Origin: Cynocephalus volans
Taxonomy: Eukaryota; Chordata; Mammalia; Dermoptera; Cynocephalidae
Length of the DNA stretch: 64,000 nucleotides
NCBI RefSeq assembly: GCF_027409185.1
Contig: NC_084472.1
Span: forward strand, 19,268,524-19,332,523
Direction of reading: 5' to 3'
Shown: piece after piece, positions 24,721 to 38,835 of the stretch
Layout: every line of letters starts with the position of its first letter
How positions within the stretch are numbered: position 1 is the first letter of the stretch
Program-made: the position numbers and the translations under genes
The notes under the pieces: generated by a model
Told to the model about the DNA's origin: nothing
Seen by the model: only the letters and a program-made list of their open reading frames with translations
Database searches by the model: none

Positions 24721-25743
24721 TTGTCCACTATAACAAAGACTTTTTTTAAAGGGTAACACTGCCTAATATTATTTAAAAATCCACCCTACTAAACTATTCA
24801 TTCTTCTAAGGCAAGAATTATTATCTACTTCATCTTTGTACCCCCCACAACACCTAGAACAATGTCTCACCCATACAAACTTCCTAAAAGTTTGCCAAGC
24901 AAATGAAAGGCCCATACTTTCATTATGATTATATCTCTCTCTCTCGTTTTAAATTTTTTCATATTAAAAGATGTTCAAGTTATAGAACCCTTAACATCAT
25001 TCATACCCACAAACACACATTTGTTTGCCAAATTAACTTGGGTCCCTCTGGGGCCAAAAGCAGCAGCTGCTTAATAGGTCAACTTCAACACCAAGCAACG
25101 GGTTGGGACACGTAATTAAGGATACTGAATCCATCTGAAATTTCAGGGGAAATTTAGGGAAGTAGAAAGTATTTATCAGGGTTGGAATTTGGCCAGGATT
25201 CTAAAGAAAACATCAATTACCCTTTGATAATATAAAGGATCATATAAACACTGTTTAATTGAATTTCTGGCTAAGGTAAGAATTTCAGAGACCCACAGTA
25301 GGGACACCTCATCCCTGGACAAATTCTTCCATTTGAGAAGGGTTCTCTGTACTTTCATAGTAACCCCTCACATCTAACAAAGAAAACCTCTTGTTATCAG
25401 ATTAGCAGGGCAAGTTAATCCTAATTAATAGAGCTGGAGCAAATAAGAGGTCTTTCCAGCAGTACAATCTATTGTGCACATTAAATTAACTTAGATACCT
25501 CCCTTCCGCAAAGGTATCTCAGTATAGAAAGGACCCCAAGAGAGCTGATTTCATCAAAATGGAAACTTTCTCAGGTGGTGCCTCCCTGTCCAAGATAATT
25601 TAGGTAAGACCTTGCCTGACATGAAATTTAGAGAATGGATTAGGTAATTTTCCAAGGCCTGTAACCACCTTCAAGTTAGGAATTCTATTAAAGGATCTAA
25701 ACAAAACAAAACAAATAAAAAAGAAAGAGGGATCTATAGACTT
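24721..25743. other. Unique intergenic sequence
   Basis: No gene seen. A weak L2-like scrap lies near 24800-24880. Nothing else is supported. Confidence 0.45.
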
Positions 25744-25759
25744 AAGAGATATACCAACC

Positions 25760-26580
25760 CTGATGACTAGTGTTGAGCATTTTCTCGTGTAGCTGTTGGC
25801 CATTTGTATGTCTTCCTTTGAAAAATATCTATTCAGCTCCTTTCCCCATTTTTTAATTGGGTCATTTTTTTTTACTGTATAATTGCTTGAGTTCTATGTA
25901 TATTCTGGATATTAATCCCTTGTTGGATGCATAGTTAGTAAAAATTTTCTCCCACTCTGTAGGTTGTCTTTTCATTCTGTTCTTTCCTTTGCTGTGCAGA
26001 AACTTTTTAGTTTGATAGTGTATACCAAGAGGAATGGAAATCATCATGTCAAAGAAATACCTGCACTCCCATGTTCATCACAGCTCTGTTTACAATAGCC
26101 AAGACATGGAACCAACCTAAATGTCCATCAATGGATGATTGGATAAGGAAACTGTGGTATAAATACACTATGGAATACTACTCTGTCATCAAAAAGAATG
26201 AAATACTCCCACTTGCAACAACATGGATGAACCTGGAGAAACTTATGTTGAGTGAAATAAGCAAAGTCCAGAGGGATAAATACTGCATGTGCTCACTCAC
26301 ATGTGGAAGCAAAAGTGAAAGGAAGGAAGGAAAGAAAGACCACAGTAGTGAGGTGTTCTTACAGAGGGAGGGAACATTCCTAGGGCTACAAAGGGTGTAG
26401 GGGGGTCAGGGGGAGGGGGAGGGAGGTTGGGGGATAATTGGGTGGGGACATGGGGTACAAATGTAATTTCTGGTAAGGGGTATGCCCCCAGCATGAATCT
26501 GGCCCTCATACCATGGGCATGAGGGGAGACAATTAGCTTTGTATTTCATGAATATTCTTAATAAAATTTTTTTTTAAAAA
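25760..26580 (+). mobile_element. 5'-inverted, 5'-truncated L1 insertion (twin priming)
   Basis: Two L1 pieces lie head to head. Positions 25760-26017 are ORF2 in minus orientation (compare 2815-3075). Positions 26018-26580 are the ORF2 end and 3' UTR in plus orientation, with the readable C-terminal frame from 26071 ([20 protein letters not shown]). About 230 bp of L1 are missing at the inversion point. The whole is flanked by a perfect duplication (aagagatataccaacc at 25744-25759 and about 26580-26595) and ends in an A-rich tail. The 3' UTR type differs from those at 48.1 kb and 1.9 kb. Confidence 0.9.
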
Positions 26581-26804
26581 AGAGATATACCAACCAAGTA
26601 CAATGTGTGGACCTTGTCTGAAAACTAACTCAAGCAAAGCAACTTTTTTTTTATGTGATCATTGGAGAAATTAAACAAGAATTGAATATTTGATGCTATT
26701 AAGGAATTTCTATTAATTTTTAAGTGTAATAATAATTATTATATTTAGAGATATATGTACTGCAGCATTTATAAGTGAAATGATATTAAACCTAGGATTA
26801 GCTT

Positions 26805-26965
26805 CAACATGAAATAAGGTAGGCAGAAGTTAGTGTGTAGATGAAACAAAATTGTCCATGGTTGATATTTACTGAAGCTCAGTGAAGGATAAATGAAGGT
26901 TCATTATACTATTTTTCCCCTCTATATTGTATGTTTGAAATTTTCCATAATAAAAAACTTTTTTA
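26805..26965 (+). mobile_element. Old LINE 3' end, probably L1M
   Basis: 'tactgaagctcagtgaagg', 'aaggttcattatactatttt', 'tgtatgtttgaaattttcc', 'ataataaaaaac' is a familiar 3' terminal pattern of old L1M-type elements, ending in an A-rich run. Family name not certain. Confidence 0.5.
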
Positions 26966-27690
26966 AAAAAGTAAATTAATACAGCTATTCACTATAGATT
27001 GTGGAATAGGTGGGATGGGCAATAGCTCAAGTGCAATTTCTGGTAATACAATTTCTCCTTAAAAAGAAAGCATACAAGAATACAAATGAATGACAGTGAC
27101 ATTTTTATAGCAATAATCTTGACCTTCACTAATTCATAAAATAAGTAAATTTTCTAAAACTTAAAAAAAATTAAAACATGAACTCATGCAATTGTTTACT
27201 TTGTTTTTGTTTGATTTTTTCCAGTAAAAACATTTTTTAAAAATGAATTCTGTCAAGCAAATCACATTATTTTTCTAAACTTCAAGTTGAGTTGAACCCA
27301 ATTAATTTATGTTTTATTGACCAATAGATGAAGCCAAAGCACTTTTATTTTGCTTTTAGTTAGCACTTTTGTTTTTAAATGTGCAATAAATTCATTCATT
27401 GTGTGTTTGTAAACATTTAAATGATATTTACTGAATTCCTACATTGTCCCACTAACACGCTAAAAGATACGTGTATACCAGAAAGTAAGATATGGTATCA
27501 GCCTTCAAGAACTTACAGCCAAATTTGAAATTTTAGATTTACATAGGAAATAATTAGACCATAACGAAAGTTTGAATATTCAATAAATTAATGTACTCTG
27601 CTATTCAAACCCATAGTTTGTTTTTAAAAAAAAAAAAGTTCTGTAAGCAAAACTGAACATAACCAATTTATCATTCAGTCCAAATTCCTA
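26966..27690. other. AT-rich intergenic sequence
   Basis: No gene or firm repeat call. A weak old-repeat scrap lies near 27420-27520. Confidence 0.45.
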
Positions 27691-28670
27691 CACCTCTCTA
27701 TTTGCTTTGTTTATAATTATCATTATTTTATTACTGCTTATTTTTTTATTAGACTTTATTTTTTTGGAGCAGTTTTATATTCACAACAAAACCGAGCAGA
27801 AGGTACAGATACTTCTCATATATCACACGCCTCCCCCCACAAGAGCAGTACATTTGTTTACAATTGATGAACCTATGATGATACATCATTATCACCCAAA
27901 GCCCAAAGTTTACATTAGGGTTAACTCTTGGTGTTGTACATTCTGTGGGTTTGAACAGATGCATAATGACATCTATCCACTACTACAGTATTGTATAGAG
28001 TAGTTTCACTGCCCTAAAAATCCTCTGTGCTTCACCTATTCATGTCTCTCTGCCCTTCCCCCACACACCCCTGGCAACCACTAGTCTTTTTACTGTCTTC
28101 ATCATTTTGTCTTTTCCAGAATGTCAAATAGTTGAAATCTTAGTTTGAAACCTTTTCAGATAGGTATCCTTCATTTAATTATATGCATTTAAGATTCCTG
28201 TATGTCTTTTCATGGCTTGATAGCTCACTTTTTAGCGCTGAATATCCCATTGTATGAATGAAGCACAGTTTATTTACCCATTCACCTACCAAAGGACACT
28301 TGGTTGCTTCCAAGTTTGGGCAATTCTGAATAAAGCTGCTATAAATATCTTTGTGCAAGTATTTGTGTGGACATGTTTTCAACTCATCTGGATAAATACC
28401 AAGGAGCATGATTGCTGGATCGTATGGTAAGAGTATGTTTAGTTCTCAGGAAACTGCCACACTATCTTCCAAAATGGCTGTAACATTTTGCATTCCCAAC
28501 AGCAAAGAATAAGATTTCCTGTTGCTTCACATCCTTGTCAGCATTTGGTGGTGCCAGTGTTCTGAATTTTGGCCATTCTTATATGTGGGTCTTACTGTTG
28601 TTTTAATTTGAATTTCACTAATGACATATGACATGGAACATCTTTTCATATGCTTATTTGCCATCATGTG

Positions 28671-29372
28671 TGTATTAGTCCATCTCTGTCTCTTATTTAA
28701 AAAATACGATTGCCTACTGCATGGCAAGCAAATGGATCTTTGAGGTCTTGGTAGCAATGATAGCCAAATTCCATTAGGCTGAGATTCTCTATAAGAAAAT
28801 TAACTTTGAAAGAACCAATTTGCTTTTTGTTCCTTGTTTCTGCTGTCTTCAGCCTTTTCTACCTATAAAACCCATAACTGTTCAGCTCATTGGACTTCCT
28901 TCTATTATGTAGATGAGATGCTGCCCAATTCATAAATTGCTAATAAAAGACAATTAGATTCTTAACACTCAAAAAAAAATACGTGAAACTGGGGAATTTG
29001 TAAAAAAACAATATTCATTGCTTACAGTTTTGGAGGCTGGGAAGACCAAAGTCCAGGGAATACATCTGGTGAGGGACTTGTTCTTGTTAGTGGAGACTCT
29101 ACAGCAATGCAGAGTGTCACATGGTGAGAATGGCTGAGCAAAAGAGAGTTAACCTCCTCATGTGCTCTCCTTTTAAACCATCAGAACTATGCCCATTATT
29201 CCATGAATATATCAGTCCATTCACGGGGGTACAGTTCTCACAATCTAATCACATCTTCAAGGCCCCACCTTTCAATTATCGTAATAGAATTTCCCACTCT
29301 CTGAACACTGTCACAGTAGGGATTAAGTTTCTAATATGTGGACCTTTGGGAGGACATATTCAATCCATATCA
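28671..29372 (-). mobile_element. MaLR LTR with an insertion in it
   Basis: The two parts, 28671-28708 and 28974-29372, form one LTR of the type at 1200-1632: 'tgtattagtccatctctgtc', then 'gtgaaactggggaatttg', 'ttggaggctgggaagacc', 'cacatggtgagaatggctga', 'atcttcaaggccccacc', ending 'ccatatca'. A retroposed sequence (28709-28973) sits inside. L1M ORF2 continues on both sides. Confidence 0.8.
28709..28973 (+). mobile_element. Retroposed LTR-like transcript with poly(A) and target duplication
   Basis: The 265-bp insert has a TATA-like 'ctataaaaccc' (about 28862), an AATAAA signal ('gctaataaaagacaatt', about 28940), an end 'cttaacactc' and then a run of A. It is flanked by a 10-bp perfect duplication (aaaaaatacg at 28699-28708 and 28974-28983). 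The body resembles the U3-R part of a class I ERV LTR. The poly(A) at the R end plus a LINE-like duplication suggest copying of an RNA by L1, not retroviral integration. ERV class is a guess. Confidence 0.55.
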
Positions 29373-29861
29373 ATATGTTTATTTGGTGAAGTGTGTGTTA
29401 AGGTCTTTGGCTCATTTTTTAATTGGTCTGTTTGGTTTTTTATTGTTGTGTTTTAAAAGTTCTTTGTATGTCTTATAGATTTTCTCCTATGTTATCTTCT
29501 AGGAGTTTCATAGTTTTGCATTTCATATAAGGTCTATGATCCATGTTGAGTTAATTTTCATGGAGAGTGTAAGGTTCATGTCTAAATTCATTTTTTTGCA
29601 TGTAGATGTCCACGTGTTCCAGTACCCTTTTTTGAAAAGACTATCTATTTTCCATTGTATTGCCTTTGCTCATTTGTCAAGGATTAGTTGAATATATTTA
29701 CGTGGGTCTATTTCTGAGCTCTCTATTCTGTTCCACTGATCTATTTGTCTATTCTCTTGTCAATACCACACTGTCTTGATTACTGTAGCTTCATAGTAAG
29801 TCTTGAAGTTGGGTAGTGGCAGTCCTACAATTCTGATCTTCTCCTTCATTGTTATGTTGGC

Positions 29862-30690
29862 TTGTAGTAAATTTTTATAGTTTTGTGTTGCCTCAGCATT
29901 CATTTTGAATACAGGTTTAACTTTCTCATACCAGAAGCAGGACTCAATCACCCTTGAGGCACTTTCCACTTCTACACTCTCCCAAATGGCTCAAACCATT
30001 TGGTGGCCAGAGATAAGAAAGTAGAGGCATCTCTCCTGCCTAACAGACTGGGTTCCATGCTTACCCACCACTTCCTTTAAACAAACCATTCAGGAATCTG
30101 CCTGCAAACTTAAAGTGACCCTCACCTTGTTCCCTTATATATACTACTAGTTGCCACATGCTCACACTCTATCTCTGTCTGACTCTTCATTCCTGCCTCA
30201 TGTGACTCGGATGGAGGACTGCTCTACCAACTTATTATGCCCTTCTTGCCCATGATCTATAAGTAAAAATCTTTAAACTTGTTTCCTATGTGATAGCATA
30301 TTGAATTTGTGCCTACCATTTGAAGAACTAAGGGCTGACCCAGGCTGGGTTTTCCCCAGAATGCTGGGGAGAACACAAGGTTGGGCTCCCAGCACCAGAG
30401 CGATGGTCAGGCAGGAATAAACTAGACACAGGTCAGACAAGAGCCACAGGGGTTTCTGCCAGTATAAACAAGTTTCCCATGAGAAAGGCTCCCTAGTTGC
30501 AGATCAGAAAACTAGGCATTAGGCCATCTGCCATGTAAGAGAAGTATCTGGTGAAAGGCACACTGAGAATATCCACATCTAGCTCCCTTTCATTTCCCTT
30601 TTGGGCAGAGTTGCTAGCTTCTCTGGTATAGAAACCCTAATTTAGCTGAAGGCTCTCAAAATATGGCTATCATGGGTCTCTTCTATCACC
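29862..30690 (+). mobile_element. Unclassified LTR-like insertion in L1M
   Basis: L1M ORF2 breaks at about 29861 ('gttatgttggct') and resumes at about 30691 ('ttagaatcagtttgtcaac'). The 830 bp between contain 'cccttatatatactac' (TATA-like, about 30135), a pyrimidine-rich stretch and 'tataagtaaaaatcttt' (weak polyadenylation signal, about 30260). This layout fits an LTR on the plus strand, but neither ends nor duplication are clear and no coding frame exists. Confidence 0.4.
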
Positions 30691-31602
30691 ATATAAGCAT
30701 TAGAATCAGTTTGTCAACATCCACAAAATAACTTGCTGGGATTTTGACTGGGAATGCACTGAATCTATAGATAAAGTTGGAACGAACTGTCATCTTGACA
30801 ATATTGAGTCTTCCTATCCATGACATAGAATATCTCTCCATTTATTTAGTTCTCAGTTTCTTTCAACAGAGTTTTGTAGTTTTCCTCATATAGATCTTAT
30901 GCATATTTTGTTAGACCTATACCTAAGTATTTCATTTTGGGGTGTTAATATAAATGGTATTGTGTTTTTAATTTCAAATTCCACTTTTTAATTGCTGGCA
31001 TATGGGGAAGTGATTGACTTTTGTATATTAGCCCTGTGTCCTATAACCTTGCTGTAATTGCTTATTAGTTCCATGAATTTTTTTTGTCAATTATTTTGAA
31101 TTTTCTATATAATCATGTCATTTCTGAACAAAGACAGCTTTATTTCTTCCTTCCCCATCAGTATGTCTTTTATTTCCTTTTTTTTTTTTTTTTTAATTGT
31201 GTTAGTTAGCTGTGATGTCCAGTACAATGTTGAATAGCAGTGGGGACTCCTTTGCCTCATTCCTGGCCTTAATGGAAAAGCTTCTAGTTTCTGAACACTA
31301 AGTATGATGTTAGCTCTAGTTTTAGTTTGTTTGTTTGCATATTTCCTTACCAAGTTGAGGAAATTCCCCTTTATTCCTAGTTTACCAAGAGTTTTTATCA
31401 CAAATGGGTATTGCATTTTGTCAAATGATTTTTCTGCATCTATCAACATAATCATGTGATTTTTCTTTAGTTGTTGATGTGAAGGATGACATTTATTGAT
31501 TTTTGAATGTTGAACCAGCCTTTCATACCTGAGATAAATCCACTTGGTCATGTTGTATAATTCTTTTTATACATTGTTAGATTCAATTGATCTTAAGAGT
31601 CT

Positions 31603-32075
31603 TGTATTAAGTCTGTTTTCTGTTGCTTATAACAGAATACCTGAAACTGGGTAATTTATAAAGAAATAAAATTTAGTTCTTACAGTTTGGAAACTGGGAA
31701 GTCCCAAGGTCCAGGGCAGCACATCATAGCCCTCCCGCCCCTTTCCATTTCCCTGCCTCTGGTAAACACTATTCTACCTTCTTCTGGGTGCAAACTCTCT
31801 ACAGGGTCTTGTGTCACCAGGGTATCACAAGGCAAGAATGGAGAGAGTTAACGTACTCACTTGCTCTCCTTATAAAGCCATCAGAGCCACTCCCTGGTAA
31901 CCCATTAAACCATTAACCCCTTACTCTATGAATGGATTAATCTTTTCATAAGTCCTTATGATCGCCTCTTAAAGGCCCCACCTTTCATATACCATAACCA
32001 GACTTCCCACCTCCTTAACACTTACAATGTTAGCCAAGCTTCAATCAATTTTGGTGGGACATTCAATCCACAGCA
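31603..32075 (-). mobile_element. Solo MaLR LTR with perfect target duplication
   Basis: It has the same family features as 1200-1632: 'cagaatacctgaaactggg', 'taatttataaagaaataaa', 'tataaagccatcagagcc', 'cttaaaggccccacc', ending 'tccacagca'. The 5-bp duplication agtct (31598-31602 and 32076-32080) is exact. Near 31730-31790 a stretch resembling an L1 3' UTR scrap ('cccctttccatttccctgcc', 'ggtaaacactattctacc') replaces part of the LTR. This could be a gene-conversion-like or nested event. Confidence 0.85.
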
Positions 32076-32104
32076 AGTCTGTTGCTGCCTAAAGTCCTTC
32101 AAGC

Positions 32105-32697
32105 ATATATTGTAGGCAGAAGTATATTGACCCCACATGATCTGTCTTCTAGTGTTTATGCTTTGTCTAATTCTCTCCCCTCAAGTGTAGGCTTCTAGTT
32201 AATAGAATATGACAAATATAATGGGATGTCCTGTCACTCCTGTGATTATGTTATATTATATAATACTGTCTTGCTGGCAGATTTACTCTAGAGACTCTCC
32301 TCATTAGCTTTATGAATTAAACAGCCATGCTGGGAAAGCCCACACACCAAGGAACTGTGGGAAGCCTGGAGGACCTGCAGGCATCTGCTAGGAACTTAGG
32401 GAAGCCTCCAATTAACATCTCACAAGGATACAGGGCCCTCAGTCCTACAGTCACAAAGAAATTAATTTTGCCAACAAATTAAGTAAGCTTGGAAACAGAT
32501 TATTCCCCAGTCAAGCCTCTCGATAAGAATACAGCCAAGCCATATCTAATTACAGCTTTGTGAGACCCTAAGCAGAGGACCCAGTTAAGCCATTTCCAGA
32601 CTCCTGACCTATAGGAACTATAAGATAATAAATGTGTGTTACTTTAAGTCAGCAAGTTTGTGGTAATTTGTTAGACAGCAATTGAAAAGTAATAGAG
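32105..32697 (+). mobile_element. MLT1-like MaLR LTR
   Basis: 'tctcccctcaagtgtaggct', 'cacacaccaaggaactgtgg', 'cattagctttatgaatt', 'ctgacctataggaactataag', 'ataataaatgtgtgttactt' and the end 'agacagcaattgaaaagtaa' follow the order of MLT1 LTRs. It lies directly beside the LTR at 31603 in opposite orientation. Confidence 0.7.
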
Positions 32698-32827
32698 CAG
32701 AAATTTTAAAATAGTAATATGTAAGAGTTTAATTGAATACTGCAATAGTGCTATGCCTTGTTTATTTCTTTAAAAAGCAAAGCCTGAAGACTGCTTATCT
32801 AAAGTCAGACTGTCTTAAAAAAGTACT

Positions 32828-33165
32828 TTTTTTTTTAATTTGTTTTTTGTTTTTCATTGTACTAGTTTATGGGGTACAGTTGTTTCAATACATGCATATA
32901 TTGTATAATGATCTAATCAGAATATTAGCATATCTATCACCTAAACATTTATCATTTTTTGTGGTTATAAAAGATCCTCTTTTTTGGCTATCTTGAAATA
33001 TGCAACAGGACATCACTGGCTATTATCACCCTAGAGCACCAGAACTTATTCTTCCTATCTAACGGTAACTCTGTAACTTGGAACCAGTCTATCAACCTTT
33101 CCCCAGCCCTCCCTCCCCTTCTCTTTCTCTGCCTCTGGTAACCACTATTCTACTCTCGATTTTTC
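32828..33165 (-). mobile_element. 5'-truncated L1, 3' UTR only, with target duplication
   Basis: It is the antisense of an L1 3' UTR: 'actagtttatggggtacag', 'gatctaatcagaatattagc', 'atctatcacctaaacattta', 'cagaacttattcttcc', 'cctctggtaaccactattc'. The poly(A) appears as the T-run at 32828-32837. Flanks tcttaaaaaagtac (32813-32826) and tcttaaaaaagac (33166-33178) form the duplication. It resembles L1PB/L1MA 3' UTRs. Confidence 0.85.
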
Positions 33166-34633
33166 TCTTAAAAAAGACTTCTGTTCCAACCTGGGAAAAA
33201 CCATATTTCAGATTTAGTCAGATTTTTAGGAGGACATAGTAATTCCAGGGGAAACAACCTAGGAAAATGTGTTTTATCTGAATTAGATAGGAAAATGGAA
33301 AGTATCTCCATTAATTTTCAAATTTTAAACCACCTTTGCACTCCTGAGATATTTGATCACTAGATATTATACTTTTATATACTATTAGAACCAATTTGCT
33401 AAAATGTTAAGAACTTTTGAATCGATGTCTATGGTGGATATTGGTCTGCAGTTTTCTTGTGGTTTGGGTTTCAGGTTAATGCTGTCTTCATAGAATGAGC
33501 TAAAAAATATACCCTCAACTTCAATTTTCTGGAAGAGTTTGTGTACAATTGGTATTATTACTTCCTTAAATGTTTCATAAAATTCACCCTAAGTTATCTG
33601 GGCTTAGAGTTTTGTTTCTGGGAAGGTTTTTAACTGCAAAATCAATTGTCTTAATAGACACAGGGATAGTCAGGTTACCTATTTCTTCTTGAGTGAGCTT
33701 TGATAGTTTGTCTTCCAAAGAATTTCTCCATCTCATCTATGTTTTCAAATTTATTGCAATGAGTTCTTCATAATATTCTCTTATTATTATTCTCTTATTA
33801 ACATATCTACCTATCTATATATCTATCTCACTCTTAATATCTGTAGAGTCTGTAGTTCTCACCTCTTTCATTACTGATATTTGCAATTTGTGTTTTCTTT
33901 TCTTTTCTGATCAGTTTTACTAGAGATTTATCAGTTTTATTGATTTTCTCTAAGAATATGGTTTTAATTTCATTGATTTTCTCTTTTTGTTTGTTTTCTA
34001 TTTCATTGATATCAAATTCTTATCATTGTTTTCCTTTTCTGATCACTCTAGGTTTAATTTGCTCTCTTTTCTAGTTTCTTAAAATAGAAGTTGAAGTCAT
34101 TCATTTAAGATCTCTTTCTTTGCTAATATAGGCATTTTAGTGCTACAAATTTCCCTCTGAACAATGCTTTAGCTGCATCCCACAAATTTTCACATATTGT
34201 GCATTCATTTTCATTCACTTCAAATACTTTTCCTTTTTTGTCTCTTTTTGTGGCCCATGGGCTATTTACAAGTTTATTATTTAATTTCCAAATACTTGGA
34301 ATTTTCCAGATAGCTGTTACTAAATTCTAATTTAATTCCATTGTTGTATGAAAATATACTCTCTGTGGTTTGAATCTTTTTAAATTTATTGAGACTTAAT
34401 TGACAGCTCAGAACATGGTCAATGTAGGTAAATGTTCAGTGTATTCTTGAACAGAATGCGTGTTTTGCTGTTGTTGAGTATAATATTCTATAAATATCAA
34501 GTCATTTCTTGATAGTGTTGTTCAAGTCTTCTACATCCTTACTGATTTTTTTCTTACTTGTTATATCAATATGGAGAGAGAGTTGAAATCTCTGGTTAAA
34601 ATTGTAGACTTTATTTTTTCCCTTGAGTTCTAT

Positions 34634-34750
34634 CAGATTTTGTGGCATGCATTTTTTAAGTCTATTGTTAGGCAGATTTTGTGGCATGCATTTTTTAAGT
34701 CTATTGTTAGGCAGATTTTGTGGCATGCATTTTTTAAGTCTATTGTTAGG
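34634..34750. repeat. 39-bp tandem triplication inside old L1M
   Basis: Three identical copies of a 39-bp unit beginning 'cagattttgtggcatgcat' start at 34634, 34673 and 34712. The unit is a multiple of three, so the surrounding frame gains three copies of a 13-residue block (on the plus strand, containing WHAFFKSIVR). The perfect identity contrasts with the heavy divergence of the host L1M, so the expansion is recent or homogenised. Confidence 0.95.
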
Positions 34751-35620
34751 CATATAAACATTTTGGAATGTTATGTCCCCTTGATAAATTAACAACTTTA
34801 TCATTATGAAATGACCCTCTTTATCCCCAGTAATATTCTTTACTGTGAGATCTACTTGGTTTGATACCGTTATAGCCACTACACCTTACTTTTTGTAAGT
34901 CTGGTATATCTTTTCCACTCTTTCATTTTTAACCTCATTTGTGTCTTTATATCTAAAGTAGGTTCCTTGTAGATGATTTACATTTAATGTGACTATTGAT
35001 ATAATCAAGTTTAACGTAACCATCTTGCTATTTTATTTCTATTTGGCCCACCTATTCTACATACCCTTTTTCTTCTTTTCCCGCCTTTTGGTTTTTTTTG
35101 GATATTTTTTATGATTCCATTTTATCTCCTTAATGTCATACTAGTTAAGATTCTTTGTTCCACTTTCTCTCTGTGGGTATGCATATATATGTAGGTAGTT
35201 ATTTTAGGTTTTACTTATCATAGTCTACCACCAAGTAATATTATATCACTTCACATATACTACAAGACTGTTATAACAATATACTTCCATTTCTCCTCCT
35301 GACCTTTGTACTGTTATTTGTATACACTTTATTTCTGCATATGTTTTAAATCCCACAACGTGTTATTATGTTTGCTTTAAACAGTTGGTTATCTTTTAAA
35401 GAGATTTTACAAATAAGAAAAAATATCTTCTATATTTACTCCCATATTTACCATTTCCAGTGTTCTTCATTCCTTCGTGTAGATCCAGATTTCCATTTGG
35501 TATAATTTTCCCTCTACCTGTAGGATACAGGTACATTTCTTATAAGGCGGGTCTGATTGTGATACATTATTTCAGCATTCATATGTCTAAAATGTATAAA
35601 ATGTATTTGCCTTCATATCT

Positions 35621-38263
<2,643 letters not shown>

Positions 38264-38391
38264 CTTGCCTTCATTTCTAAAGAATACTTTCACATGGTAT
38301 AGAATTATAAGTTGACAGTTTCCTTTAAGCACTGCAGATACTGTTCCACTGTGTTCTGGCCTGCATTGTTTCCATCAAGAAGTCTGCTGTA

Positions 38392-38491
38392 GGGCTGTCC
38401 AGTTAGCTCAGTTGGTTAGAGTGCGGCCTAATAACACCAAGGTCAAGGGTTCAGATCCCTATACTGGCCAGACACCAAAAACAAAGAAAAA
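38392..38491 (+). mobile_element. tRNA-Ile-like SINE monomer (CYN-like)
   Basis: It reads 'gggctgtccagttagctcag' (A box), 'ttggttagagtgcggcc', 'taataacaccaaggtcaag', B box 'ggttcagatccc', 'atactggcca' and a short A-rich tail. The tRNA-Ile-like anticodon arm 'taataacacc' is kept. The duplication ctgctgta (38384-38391 and 38492-38499) is exact, and L1M continues on both sides. Confidence 0.9.
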
Positions 38492-38835
38492 CTGCTGTAA
38501 TTCTTACCATTATCCTTTTGGACATGTGTCTTTTTATTTACTTCTTTTTACTGGATGATTTTAATTTTTTATCACTGGTTTAATATTTTCGCAATATTTT
38601 TCTCTTTATCCCTGTTTTATTATGGTATAATTCGCATAGCTTTCTTTACTATTCTTGTGCTTACAGTTTGTTCTTAGATCTCTAGTTTTGTTGTTTTCAA
38701 CTACTATTTCTTCAAATAATTTTTCTATTACTATTTTATTCTTTCCTTTGAGGATTCCAAGTACATATATGCTAGGCTGCTTGAAGTTCTTCTACAGTTC
38801 ACTGAGGCACTGTTGATTTTTTCCAGTCTTTTTCC

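Noticed and set aside
34634-34750. CRISPR-like array (three 39-bp repeats)
   Set aside because: The units are directly adjacent with no spacers, lie inside a mammalian L1M, and the window has no prokaryotic feature.
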